Shown here: in pieces, positions 35,101 through 46,960 of the stretch
How the letters are laid out: each line of letters opens with the position of its first letter
Numbering within the stretch: the stretch's first letter is position 1
Assembly: GCA_029945375.1 (NCBI GenBank)
Contig: JAQOTE010000014.1
Span: forward strand, 1 to 64,000
DNA: 64,000 nt
DNA from: Agaricus subrufescens
Lineage: Eukaryota > Basidiomycota > Agaricomycetes > Agaricales > Agaricaceae
Direction of reading: 5' to 3'
Position numbers and translations under genes: made by a program
Notes under the pieces: model-generated
Database searches by the model: none
What the model was told of the DNA's origin: nothing
The model's input: only the letters and a program-made list of their open reading frames with translations

Positions 35101-37515
35101 GTGAATTCTGTTTGAACTGTTGAAGAGTGCTCTCAACATAAGCCTGTAAGTTGGTTACACTTCCGATCCCAGGTAACTCACTCTTCAATTGCAAGATCGT
35201 CAATCATTGCTTGGAACCCCCGAATATCCCCAATAAACAGTACTGTCCTTCCATTCTCGCCCAGCATTGAACTAATATTTGCCCAAATTTCTTCATCACT
35301 TGGGTTCCCAATTGATGATATAACTCACTCAACAGTATGATTGCACTTTAGGGTTTGTTCTGATGGTAACCCATATGAAACACAAAATGCATAAAGCAAA
35401 TGAGGACCACCAAGTCGGCTAGCAAGATGAGCAAGATCAAAATCTCTACTCATCCAAGTGGAGTTATGAGGGGCATACACTGTGCGTGATGATTCAGACA
35501 ATTGCTGAACAATTGCTAGCAGACTAAAGTGATGTTTGAGCAGTCCTGCCAACATTTGTTTTAATCCAGCAATATCATGTGTGGATATAAATATGCACAT
35601 GCGCTGAAAATCATTGATTTTCTTTGTGAGTAAAAAAATCCTTCTTTCTTTTGCAGCATGAAGTGACTGAAGTGCCTGTAGCCGGACAGAAAGTTTTTGA
35701 AGAATGTCGTACAACTGGGATTGAGTGAGAAGAAGCCATGGGGTATGAGCAGGAGTGTCTATTGCTCGATCCATGAATGCTTTAAATTTGGAGGTGTTCC
35801 AGATCCTTGTACATGAAGCACATGCCCCAGTTAATTTCCCTGCCTCCAGGTAATGTTTGCAAGAAGATGAACATATGCGAAATTGCTGATGTTCTTTGAC
35901 AATGTACTCAATTTTCCAAGGAAGATTTCGGTGTTTGTGAGCATGATAGGGGTAGGTGTCCCATACTGATCCGGGTTCCCATTTGATTAGTGCACCATTA
36001 CACTTTGATTGCCCAGAGACTGTATTTTGTTTGACAAAGGGGTCCTTGGATTCAAAGTTGGTATGATGATCAAGAAGGTCACTGATATCAAAAACTGACA
36101 AAGCATTGTCAGGTGAGGTAGTCAAGCCAGTCAATGATGATGTTAATGAGTCAATATCATCATTTGTATCACAAATCTTGCTTACCTAAGTAACCTTGAA
36201 AGATAAATGGGGAAAGAGCAGTGATCTTAGATAAGCAGAGAGATGAGATGACAAAGCACAACTGATGTTGTTAAGTCTGGGTCTTAAGGACACCAAGACA
36301 AGCTACTTATATACAGTACACATCTGAGAAGGACCTGGGACACTACCAATGACCCCAGGGACTCTAGTCATGACTAATTATGTCTCTAAGTTTAGCTACT
36401 CTAATAATAACCAACCAATAGGAACAATCCCTTTACTACTCTGAGTTACTCTGGGTTACTCTGGGTAATGGTGTGATAATGATGTGATAGAGAACATTCT
36501 AGAAGGTTCTAGAATGTTCTAGAATGGTCTGGACTGCTCTAGAACAATTAGGTAATTAAGGTCTTCTAACTTATGGCACAGAGAATAAAGAACGTTGAAT
36601 ATCTCAATAACTACTGGGCCGTTTCGGGTGATATGGGTATCAGTAGAAACGGTTTGATCAGGGCTTTCCAACGGTGCCCAACTCGTAAGAATCGAATCAG
36701 CCGTTGGTAAGATATAACGTAATCTTCCAAATCTGTGACAATTTGGACTCACTACACCTGGCAAGAGTGTCACTGCCTCACAAGGGAGATGTTGTGGAAA
36801 TGGTGTTGTATCAATAGTAAGCTCTAGCCCTCGTTTTGGAGTGTAGGGAATATGAGATGAATTTGAATCTTTAGAAGCATGTAGTTGAGAATCTACAATT
36901 GTAGATCCCATAATGTTGTGCATGGGAAATCTAGGTGTAGATTGCGAATGTTTTGCAGGGAGGGTACTCAAAAATGAAAGATTATCCATCATCTGTCAGA
37001 AGAATAAGCATTAATATATTATAACTCTATTTTTTACCTATTATATCTTGTTTCAATGAATGGAGTGCATCTTTTGTGGCTGATACTTCCTCATCATTTT
37101 TGCGGCACTCTTGTTTACGTTGACATTCCAAGGAACCACAATGATTTCCAATATATGCTGTTCCTCCTGATGTTGTCAGACCAATGCCAGTTCCACAAAG
37201 GTCACAAATGGCTTTCCGGATGCCATCGTTATTTGTCAAGGTCCGGAAATGGATCTCTTGACCATTTATTAATTCAAACCAGGAAACAAAGTCATTTCCC
37301 AAGCAAAGGTGAGCATCTTTGGATGGGTTATCCTGCTCCCGTGAACTGTGCATGGTGGTAGAAGAACATGTATATTTTCTTGTCAGAGTACATGAGGCTG
37401 TAGCTACTCTGAACGTAAAGTGCACAGCAGTCTTTTGCATTAATATCTCAAGACAGGATCCAGAATAGGGAATCTTGGCAGTGCAGTCTAATCTGATCCT
37501 GATCTTATTGCACAT
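32144..37515 (-). pseudogene. Transposase-like gene of the TIR element, decayed
   Basis: Exon 1 (37515-37038) ends at a GTAAAA donor; a 45-bp intron leads to exon 2 (from 36992), which is split by the LTR at 36740-36165. Conserved blocks follow: CSSSCKHYLEAGKLTGACAS (35.85 kb), IWANISSMLGENGRTVLFIG (35.25 kb), GTCDPKHIIKRFATLLQSQ (34.65 kb), MDPVDKQNVPKAVWLIQQL and GHRKRMLVDAVGVDHVNPAS. A zinc finger (CKLCTKKCKLEEMRCHVGQH, 32.78 kb) and a Cys/His C-terminus (SPCTNVPIHCLMCQPN, WKYNAIFHLI) end it. The family recurs in basidiomycete genomes; the TIRs make it the likely transposase. In-frame TGA codons near 34845 and 34480, besides the LTR, inactivate it. Confidence 0.72.
36165..36740 (-). repeat. 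Solo LTR, family 1, inside the transposase gene
   Basis: This 576-bp minus-strand copy of the LTR at 5619-6190 has TGTCACAG and TGATACA ends. The transposase reading frame resumes on the other side. The flanks do not show a clean 5-bp duplication (caaat versus aatga). Its TATA box is at 36306-36313. The frame from the transposase runs into the LTR for about 70 codons. Confidence 0.88.
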
Positions 37516-37530
37516 GAATTATCCAAAAAA

Positions 37531-37618
37531 GGTGAGGACCCTACAAGGACTCCGGACACCTGTCATCGAGGAGGCGATGACAGTTGTATTCTCAGATTTC
37601 TCCGATGCCGGTCCCCTG
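37531..37618 (-). repeat. Right terminal inverted repeat
   Basis: Mirror of 31998-32085. It starts 16 bases upstream of the transposase ATG at 37515, so it probably also holds promoter sequence. Confidence 0.9.
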
Positions 37619-37627
37619 GGTGGCTAG

Positions 37628-38460
37628 TTTTGGCTGATGTTTGGTGGCCAGATCTGGGAATTGCCGGTGGTCACTGGTGGTCACATTCATGGGAACATTT
37701 TGAAGGTGTGCGCATACCATCATAAAAGAAAATAAAAGGAAAATAATAATAATATTCGCGCTGCCACTCGATTAGATAATCAGTGGCTCTGCTCGGTGGT
37801 CCATGGGCAGCCAGCCCCGGGGATTGCCAGTGGCTGTTCCCACATGGCTCGTGTGGCTACAGCATGGCCACGTGGTGGCTGTGCTGCCACTACTCCACCC
37901 TCCCACCTCCACCATCGTCTCACCACAGGTCGCCGCCATGCCCACCAATCAGGCTCAAATATCTTTGGGCAGGACGCGACAATGGAAAGGGGAGGATTAA
38001 GGAATGAGAAGGCGAGAGGTGTGAAATTGAGTCGAGGAAAAATTGGACAAATTGGTAGATAGGTGAGTGTGACAGAACTCATTGTCGCATGCGCTATACT
38101 AACTCTAAATTTGCCACAATTTAGCTGCATAATGCGATTACTACAAACCTCCTGTGTACCAAGTTTGAAGTTAATTGAACCACCTTTACGACTGCTATTT
38201 GTCATCGAAGTCAAGAGTGTTTAATGCCATCAATAAAGAATATTCCACAGGTAGTTCCCTTTTGTGCCCACGACCATGAAACTTCAGGTACGTATTAACA
38301 ACATATACCGCTGCTCACACTCCAAATTTCAAGTTAAACGAGCAAGTTGTTGCGCTCCAATGAGCCAATGTATGCATTGGCAACAACAATATTACTTTGT
38401 ATGTTTCTATTTTCGAATAACGTTGTTTCAACACTAATGTTATTGTCCCTAGTCAATGCA
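37628..38460. other. GGTGGC-rich repeat, then decayed non-coding DNA
   Basis: The first 330 bases are GC-rich with many ggtggc and gccac motifs. They are the other half of the repeat entered by the TIR element. The rest (from about 38060) has no supported gene. Confidence 0.45.
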
Positions 38461-39283
38461 AACTACATCTACTAGCTCTATAAGCCACTGTCATGCTCGC
38501 AAAGTGGGAGAAAAGTCGAGTGCTGTCATGCACTGGACTTCTTACATCGCGCCTCAACTCTGGCCTTCTGAGTCAACCAGCAGCGCAACCGTGTCTGCTG
38601 TCAACCCCCACTATGGATCCCACCTCTCTCAAACCACTGTGAGTGTTTTTTTTCTTCTCCTTTTTTTTTTGTTGAAAGGACCTGTCTAGCTCGAAGTGAG
38701 CACTTTCTGGGGGATCACAAGTTAGCTCCCCTTCTGCTCGACCTCCGTGAGTCCCGTAATATTCAAATTATGTCCTGCCTACTAATGCTACTTCAGAAAT
38801 AAGAAGGCAAAAGAAGGTACCTTGGAACAGCGGACTTGTTCCATCTGTTCTGAGGTGCTACAAGAGAAAAATGCTACCACTCACAAAGCATGTACTGCCT
38901 CAAACGCGTCGGTGGTTGTAGATGGAGGGAAGATGAAGATAATGGTGCAGAGAGATCTGAAATCCAAGAAACTGGCGTGTCACAATGCATGATGACTTTT
39001 TACGCTACAACTGAATTAAAGGTATGTTCATTTTCACTTTCTAGTTGTAAAATACATTACTGACTGCTCGTAGCGCCATGCAAAAACGCATATGAGCACT
39101 GGGGGTGATCCCTCACTATTGACAGCACTCCAATCAAGTGCCGTTCATCCACCAGATGCCCCCCCAGACACTTCTTTGTCACTTCCCGTTGAGACTAGCT
39201 GAACTTGACCACCACCCCCTGACACCATTGCGACACCCCTCCTACAAACCTATGGGCTTGTCGTTAATACCTCCCACAAGATC
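38461..39283 (+). other. Low-confidence coding scraps upstream of the zinc-finger gene
   Basis: Short open stretches with intron-like separations, for example one with CSICSEVLQEKNATTHKAC near 38850. The Cys/His pairs suggest a decayed zinc finger that may belong to the next gene. Confidence 0.3.
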
Positions 39284-41360
39284 TTGATTTGCCTCGCATG
39301 TCAGGGCATCATAGAGCCCTCAAATATTCGCAGGCATTTTCTCAAGTATCACCCACATCAAAAAACTCCTTTGAACCTTCAATATCTCTTCGACGCTGAA
39401 GCTACTACCATATATCCTAACTTGACATCGTCGCCTGCCCACCCAACCTCTCCCATCCCCCCTGTATATGGACTTGAAGATCCAGTTCTCAATTACCAGA
39501 TGTGTACCATATGCAGCCACTGTTTCATGTTGAAAAAAACCTTCGACAAACATCCTCCCTGTCCTGCTGGTAGTCTCTCGGTTGTGACAGCTGCTCAACA
39601 ATTCATTAGGAACACATCAAGTCCATGGTTCCCTGCCCAGGCTGTTGATCCTCCACCTTCTAATCTCAACAATTGTTGGGCTGTTTATCAGTCCCAACTT
39701 AGTACGAGGGATGGCTCGACTTGACACTTGTACTCTGATGACTTTCGAGTACTCCATCAGTTCCTATGTGGGGAGCGATGGCTTGAGCATGTAGAGGGTT
39801 TCAAACATGAAGACCTGGCTCTCATAGCCTCATATTTGAGCTCAGACACCACATATGGTGGTCTTCATTATCACATTCGGGCCCTTCTCTCCAACATCCA
39901 ACTCCACCTCGATGAACCATTCATTTGATGCTCTATCGGTTCATGGCCAGCGGAAGAGAAAGAACAAGTGAAGATAAAGTATCACAAAGACATAAATCAG
40001 CCCACCCTTGACCACTATTCTTGCATTGTTGCCGCCATGATATGCCTCATCCATCGTGTTGTTCTGAACGTTGATACCCCTTACACTTTCTTGATGCCTA
40101 GTGATATCATTGATGCTTGTAGAGATGTCATATCCACCTTACAACTTGCACCTTCAAATGACAATACTCAGGTTGATGATGACAAGGTAGAAGGAGATGA
40201 TGATGCAGAGCAGAGTGAGAGTAGTGACGATGAAGACTCACCAAGGATACAGCCTCAAGCCCCCATTTCAACAATGTCTGCCATTCAAACAAAACTTGCC
40301 ACTCTCTTATACCTCCTCTACACGCAACTCCCCTCTGCTCAATTTTGTGGCCAATTCTTCATGCCTGTCTATCACTTTCTAGTTCTTTCTGCTACTCGAA
40401 AAAATGGCGAATGGGCTGCTGCTAATACAATCACGCACATGATTGCAGCCTTGTTGTTTGCTGGCTGCCTTATCTTTGCTTGGAAAACATGCAATGTCAT
40501 CTGTGAATCTGGCGTTGATTCTACAAGGTTAGCATCTTTCAAAGTTTTGCAACAACATATATACTCACTTCTGCATCTAGTGCCTTTGCAACTGTAGCAA
40601 AGTTTTTTGACAAACAGAGTGGGATATCATGCCTTGCTTATATGTCACCAAGCAAGGGTTCACTGCCCTCCAATCTGCCAAAGAGAGTACCTTTTTCTTC
40701 AACGCCCCAGACCTCTCTGGGACCTCCACTATTATTCATGACAATACACTCTCACTGTCTGATATCAAATCAACTCACAATTGTGCTATTGAAGAAATCG
40801 AAAGAGAACTTGATGCCCTCACCTTTCATTCATCCCACTTCACACTCCTTGACGATGTATTCATTCATGATTCACCGTGAGAACAAACTCCAGGATACTT
40901 GTTCCTCAAACACCCAAAAAACCCGTGGAACCATAAGCCTACACTCATTCAACACATCATCGAAATAGATACCCTTTTCTCCCAGTATGCCTATGTCACT
41001 TCCTCTGGTGCTATTACTTGGAACCCAACTGTCATTAGCAACCAAATGAGATGAATCTACAAGCTGCAGATGAAGTTGTTGTGTAATATTATTCTCAGCT
41101 ATGGAGAGCCTGCGAGAGGCACCAAACTTGCATCTCATCTCCTTGCGAATGTCAGTGGTGGATCTATACAAAATCTTTTTGTACTGTTCAACATTCCTCT
41201 CCTCCGAGCTTCTTTCTCTAAGATGATGTATACCAGTGGTGACAAGGTCATCTACTGTGTCCCCCTTCCCCAATTCAGCAGACAATTTGTCCGCTTTTTG
41301 GCATACTTGCACCCTTTATTCATAGAATGGCAAGATTATCAGGTTATCTGGGACCTGTAG
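39284..41360 (+). pseudogene. Zinc-finger/recombinase-like gene of the RecQ-associated repeat type, decayed
   Basis: Two C2H2-like fingers come first (CLACQGIIEPSNIRRHFLKYH and CTICSHCFMLKKTFDKH; 39290-39560). They are followed by LHQFLCGERWLEHVEGF, a helical region with an acidic insert (40150-40240), VYHFLVLSATRKNGEWAAAN, NPWNHKPTLIQHIIEIDTLF and then ARGTKLASHLLANVSGGSIQ, FVRFLAYLHPLFIEWQ. Proteins with this order occur in basidiomycetes next to, or fused to, RecQ-like helicases in repeats. No helicase motif follows here. Frames change several times and stops occur (39725, 39928, 41056). The match ends abruptly at a G-rich tract. Confidence 0.5.
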
Positions 41361-41374
41361 GGTATGAAGTAGGG

Positions 41375-41452
41375 GTTTTTAAAAAGTAGGGGTGGGTAGG
41401 GATGAGTAGGGGTAGGGATGGGTAGGGATGAGTAGAGATGGGTAGGGAGGCA
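41375..41452 (+). repeat. G-rich tract, GGGTAGGGATGAGTA variants
   Basis: Many runs of three or more G separated by one to four bases lie on the plus strand, enough for G-quadruplex formation. It sits directly between the RecQ-associated remnant and the satellite. Confidence 0.65.
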
Positions 41453-41489
41453 TAGAATAGTGTATAATACCAGCATTTTATTCATGGTG

Positions 41490-42262
41490 TAGAGGCTCCT
41501 AGAGCATCCAGCATCTTGTTCAACACTGTAGACTGTGTATGCTTTCTTCAAAATGTGGAGGCTCTTCAAAACATGTAGGCTCTTAGAGCATCCAGCATCT
41601 TGTTCAACACTTTAGATTGTGTATGCTTTCTTCAAAATGTGGAGGCTCTTAGAGCATCCAGTGTCTGGTTCAACAGTGTGGAGTACTACTGTTTTCTTTG
41701 CAATGTGGATGTTCTTAGAGCATCCAGCATCTGGTTCAACAGTGTTGAGCACTACTGTTTTCTTCACAATGTGGATGCTCTTAGAGCATCCAGCATCTGG
41801 TTCAATGGCATGGAGTACTACTGTTTTCTTCACAATGTGGATGCTCTTAGAGCATCCAGCATCTGGTTCAACAGTGTGGAGTACTGCCATTTTTTTTCAG
41901 AATGTGGATGCTCTTAGAGCATCCAGTGTCCTGTTCAACAGTGTGGAGTACTATGATTTTCTTCAGAACATGGACACTCTTAGAGCATCCAGCATTTTGT
42001 TCAATGGTGTAGCATATCACTATCTGCTACAGAATATGGAAGCTCTTAGAGCAATCAGTATTGTGTTCAATGGTGTAGCATACCATTATTTTCTGCAGAA
42101 TGTAGATGCTCAAAGAGCATCCACTGAGTGGTGGACATTTTTTTCACAACATGGATACTCTTAGAGCATCCAGTGTCTTGTTGAGTCTACATGTTATATA
42201 ATGCCACCATTTCCTTCACAACATGGATGCTCTTAGAGCATCCACTCACTTGTATGATGTTG
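41490..42262 (+). repeat. 66-bp satellite, about 12 units, with internal hairpin
   Basis: The near-palindrome ggatgctcttagagcatcc recurs at about 41497, 41580, 41646, 41712, 41777, 41843, 41909, 41978, 42043, 42107, 42158 and 42229. The central units are spaced 65-69 bp. The spacer reads tggttcaacagtgtggagta and ctgttttcttcacaatg. Both strands give long shadow ORFs, which I reject as genes. Confidence 0.88.
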
Positions 42263-44039
42263 GCTATGTGGAACCTAGATGAATGCAGCATGAATCTGTT
42301 TGCAGTTGAGCAGGATCACTATCATGTGCCATGCTTTTCATACTCCACTACCCAGTCAGCCCAGTCAAAGCCACCAGTTTCTTGCTACCAGTACAAACAA
42401 TCCACATCAAAGTTTTGGATAAATAAAGAGCACCTGACAAAGTGCATTTCCATGCATTTCTTCCACCAGTACACATCCAACCCTAGTAACATTTGAAGGA
42501 AAAAAATTGCAACAGCACAAATATCTCTTCCTTGGGTATGTAACAATGACAATCCATTCTGCATATGATCCAAAAGTCTATGCAAGAAAACCTAACCTAA
42601 CCTAACAGGACAGATCATTCACAAACAACAAATCTTCCCTTTTCTAAGTGTAGGCCCCTTTCAACACTACTGCCTCTTCTGTCAGGAGTTCTACTGTGTC
42701 GACAAACTGTGCAGCTACTCACTCATTCTCCAACTTCTCTGGAGTATTGTCTTCCCTTTGCATTTTATGAATAGTAGCCAGAATACCATTTAACCACTAG
42801 TGGTATGAGTTGCCCCAGTTGCTTGCTGCGGTTATGTGAAGTGTTCTTACAATAGGAAACAATGAAGATGGACAATCTCACATCTAGTCGCTTGCTGTGT
42901 GTAGCCTTGTGTTATCAGGGCAATACTGGCCCATTGTAGCATAACACCTTGCTTGTTTAGCTTGAAATATTGGATGTGGGTAGTGACAAACATCACCAAT
43001 TTGTGACTAAAGTTTCAAAGTCAGGGCTAGACCTATACATTTCACATTGATTCCTAGGATTGCAGTTAGCTTAACAAATGAGACTAGAAAGTTAGAGGTC
43101 TACCACAACAAGTTAGACCTCAGAGGTGAAGGGCATTTGATATCCCGAAAATTTGGCTGAGGTATCCTGAAGTGCACTCTTCCCTTAAAGTAATGTGATC
43201 CTCCCCTACATCTTAAAAAGTTAGCCCAGGCATACATTCTGTCAATATCATCAGTTGAAAGGATGGTGGTACACCTGCTCCTGCCCCTCCTAAATCAACA
43301 CCAACAGGAGCCAAAGAATAGAATACAACCTTGACAGCAAAGATGCTAACTGCAATCCTAACCAAGTTCAAGTGTCTTACAATCATCAATCACTTTATTT
43401 CTTCCAGTGACCCATTCAACTTGCGTCTGCCTTGAGTTGCCAAATAATAGGGATAATTGAATGTTACGGCATGTAATTCAAGGAGAAGGGAGGTGTTTAT
43501 GTCATCATAGACCAGATCCCCAAAATACGTTGTTCCTTAACTCCTCTTCCTCTTTGGCCAGTTTTTCTTGTTTGAGGCAGAGGGTCTTGGCTTATTTCTC
43601 TCTACAAATCTATGGAAGAACAATGAGCAACCAGGCAGTGATACATAATAATGACCAACCCTTTCTTTGCCCATTGCCCATTGGTTCATTTGCAGTGCTA
43701 GTCACCTGGTTACTCTGACCAGAGGCAAAACATTTCTCAGTCTACTCTTGTGCAAAAGTAACAATCCATGACATTCATAAACATCGTGGTAGCTGCAAAA
43801 ACTAGGAGGGACACAAACCTGAAAGATCATCTCGGACCTGTGGCAACGCTGTGCCTCACACATAATCTCATTCAATAATATGGTGACTTGTTCATTTGTT
43901 ATACACTAGATGGGCCTTTGAATGGTGGGTGTTGGGCATGCAGGCATTGGATGGGTCTTTGGTAGTCTACAGAATATATGTATAGTTTGAGTCATGCATA
44001 TGATCAAGGAATGTGAACAACTGGACATTCAGAGAAAGA
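42263..44039. other. Repeat-derived DNA without a supported gene
   Basis: On the minus strand at 42310-42500 a coding-like scrap reads VYWWKKCMEMHFVRC and ETGGFDWADWVVEYEKHG with one stop between; I cannot assign it. A short cctaacctaacctaac run lies at about 42590. The rest shows no gene. Confidence 0.4.
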
Positions 44040-44640
44040 TGGACTTTGCCTGCATGTTCTGGGTTGGAGCGGCTCTGTTTAATGACAAATTCAGAAAGCT
44101 ACTGCTGCATATATTTTTGACATTGTCTGTTCACATTGCATATTCCCAATTCCTTATTTTTCAGAGTGAAGAATCAAACAGTTGCATGTGATTTCTTCTC
44201 ACTCCAGGACGAGTGCATTCCAGCCCTTCAAGCTGGTATCTTCAATAGAGCGTTAGTAAATACGAATAGGACTTACACTATCACACCATGGATCTGTCCA
44301 TGTATTCCATCCCACTCAGTTATTCCTTTGACCTCCAGCCATATCTGTTTCATGGCCCTATGTAGTGTCGTTCTCAAGATGCCCCTTCTCCATATCTTTC
44401 CATCTTGAATCTTCAGAGACAGGTAGAGTTTTATAGATCTTTGAGGTCACATTTTGTTCTGTGTGTCAAGTAAGGTGAACTGAAGAGAGGAGCAATAACT
44501 TTAATCTAAATGGATTAACGGCCTTAAATGGAAACAACACAAATATTGCATACACAAGTCTATCAAAGGACCAGTGACCAAGGAGAGCGCCTAGCTAACA
44601 AATGAAAAAAGACTGGTTGGGGTGGCTGGGGATGGAGAGA
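44040..44640. repeat. Dispersed repeat/segmental duplicate, copy 1
   Basis: It matches 51640-52560, with shared blocks such as cgccccttctccatatctttcc, ggaaacaacaca and tatcaaaggaccaatgacca. It is part of a duplicated region that also includes the Chk1 fragments. Confidence 0.7.
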
Positions 44641-46464
44641 TGACTCTATCTTGGGTAAAGTGAGATACATGTTTGGTGAGGCAGAAGGTGAATTTTCTGT
44701 GGGCAAGGTAGATGTTGATTGACTAGGGTCAATACCTGAGCAGGGCCATGGATAAATCTAGGTCAGGGTCTCATTCTGAAGGTACTTTTACACAAGGTAG
44801 TCAATTACATCCGGTTCCCCCTTGGGAGAGCCAATTGACTAGGAGCGGATGTGATGGGTGGCGATAAACCGGGATACCTTCAATCATGACTCGGACAATG
44901 AGAATGAGGTGGAATGAGGCTGGCAAAACTATCATTTGCAATAGCATTGCTAACTTTCTGCTCTTGTCTGCAAAGCAAGAATTGTTTGTAGAATGAGGAA
45001 GAGTACTGAATATTTTCTTGTGTTGTGAACTTCATGACAACTTTATGACGCAACTCGACCTTCCACTGCTACCACTGTATCTTTGAAGCATAACTTTCAG
45101 GCTGACTCTAGCAGGCATGAATACGGCTTTGTGGACAAAACACCAAAGGGTACATGTTTGCAAGCTGTTCTTTGGCAGCAAGTAGGGTAATACTGCATAT
45201 ACCGGTCAGCATGCTAATTGGTTTATCTGTGTGTTACAGTCCGCTCATGTATAATTTCAGATGTTAATGATGATATGTGGACAGCTCCTTTGACTACCAG
45301 TTCTTCTCATGTTACTGTGGCGGTAAATTACTCCAGAATACAGTTGAGCAAGTACTCGTTAACATCCAAAAAAGTATGGATTGGGCATCACAAAGATCGG
45401 TGGGCCCTTACATTTGGAATGGACTGGGTGACAGTCCTAAAAACAAAGTGAGAAATGACACTCACAATTTATTGGGATTAATGACATACATATAATGCTG
45501 CTGATCCAACCATTTTTTGCTAGCTTAAGGAAAAGTGGAGGGTGACATGAAGTGCAAAGTGAGATGCAACAAGACAGCGGTATGGTGGGAATCTCCACAG
45601 GGGGTGTGGCAACTCTTTGAACTATACTGCCAAGAATTTCCTTTGCAATAGAGGCCTGTCAAGTATTTTGGGTGCTGGAGGGCAACCTGAAAAGACATAA
45701 TGGTGCCACTACATGTTGAAAGCATGGGATCCTGAGGACGTATAGGGAAGGGGTAGTGCTCACTGTTGGGCAGAAAAGGTAGGGCAATGAGGCTCTGGCA
45801 AAGTTGCTGTAGATCTTCAAGAGAGGGTGTGCAGGAAGAGAGCAAGCCTAGAGAGATGTGGCTACAGGATGGCTGTCAATAAGGCAAGGGACAATGAATC
45901 AGATCAATCTGATCGGACACATTGGACTGAGTTGGTATGACACACTTCCTATTTCCCCATCAACCCTTTTCTTTTCATTGCTCCTGTCACCGCAGTCGGA
46001 CTCAACAGAGTGTATAAATAGGATTGTAGTGAGTTTGTTGGTGCATGCTTCAAAAATGGGTAGCTCATGCTCAGTGTCTCTGGCAGGACTGCCATTGTAA
46101 GTGTAACATAGCATACATTAAGATTCTAAGCGATAGTATTGATATTAGGGGAAGTCTCTCTGCCACCAGAGGCGCCAGACCCAGTCATCCACCTAGCTTA
46201 GTTTCAACACTGATGACACCGCTCTTGCCATTTGGTTCTCCTTCAACCCAGCCTCCTGGCTTCACAATACTGAACCTTTGAATGCCAACATGTGGAATAC
46301 TGGCTGCCCTTTATTCTTTCATCTCCTGTTGGAGTGGCGCACTGGAAACATGGACCCATCTGACATCATGATGATGCACTTCTCAATGACAACCATCCAA
46401 TATTAATGGTATGTGCTACTCAGTTTAAGTGCACTTGATTATCTTTACTCATCCTCAGTCACAG
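44641..46464. other. No supported gene; unique spacer of duplicate copy 1
   Basis: This 1.8 kb has no counterpart in copy 2, where the flanking matches lie much closer. A coding-like scrap at about 46200-46400 (TGCPLFFHLLLEWRTGN) is unassigned. Confidence 0.4.
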
Positions 46465-46960
46465 CTGGACATAGGAGTCAGTGACAAAGTTGTGCACTTT
46501 TATTCTGGGCAACTACTAGCTGAGGTGGTGAGCTCACTTCCATATTCACATGGTCCCTTTCCTCACTGCACATAGGACCCTACTCATGATAATCAAGATA
46601 TTTCCCATCGCAACCTTAAACCCAAGAATCTTCCATTAGATGCCACTGGTCCATTGAAAATAACAGATTTTGGTCTTGCTGCTGTGTATGGGCAAAACTA
46701 GAACCCTGAGAGAAAGATAAGGGAGTCTTCCTTATGTGGCATCAGAGGTGTGCTTTGAGCTCTTCTTATTGATGCTAATGGATGCCTGTTTGCCAAGTTG
46801 AACTCTGATGACCCTTATGAAGTGGAGCCAGTAGATGTATCTGGGACTCATGCAAATCGTGTGTATCTTTTAAATACTCCATGGGACAAACAAACATCTC
46901 ATAGCCCAGAATTCTGTCCAACATTGAGTGGCCTTCAAAGGGTTGGTCTTAGTTGAGAGG
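46465..46960 (+). pseudogene. Chk1-type checkpoint kinase fragment, copy 1
   Basis: The kinase catalytic loop and DFG are visible as SHRNLKPKNLPLDATGPLKI then TDFGLAAVYG, so the catalytic HRD has become HRN. Downstream, EVEPVDVSGTHANRVYLLNT and PWDKQTSHSPEFC match the region after the activation loop of fungal Chk1 kinases. Stops follow DFGLAAVYGQN and elsewhere. Only the middle of the domain is present. This is a decayed piece of a conserved DNA-damage checkpoint gene. Confidence 0.6.

Larger units (their letters stand above)
31998..37618 (-). mobile_element. DNA transposon with 88-bp TIRs and 9-bp target duplication
   Basis: TIRs at 31998-32085 and 37531-37618 match at 80 of 88 positions and begin CAGGGGACC. 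The direct repeat GGTGGCTAG lies immediately outside both (31989-31997 and 37619-37627). An 8-bp duplication plus one chance base is equally possible. The internal gene reads on the minus strand from close to the right TIR to close to the left. A family-1 LTR is inserted at 36165-36740. The superfamily is not certain; CAG-ends and an 8-9 bp duplication resemble hAT or P-like elements. Confidence 0.88.

Noticed and set aside
41600..42164. Long ORFs on both strands through the satellite (105, 181 and 92 codons)
   Set aside because: They follow from a 66-bp period, which is a multiple of three; the reading exists in any frame without stops and the hairpin core dictates the residues.
41490..42262. 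CRISPR-like array
   Set aside because: The spacers are near-identical, the organism is a eukaryote, and no cas gene is present; it is a satellite.
42585..42607. Run of CCTAA repeats as an interstitial telomere
   Set aside because: Only about four units are present, and the repeat is five bases where most fungal telomeres are TTAGGG; too short to support the claim.
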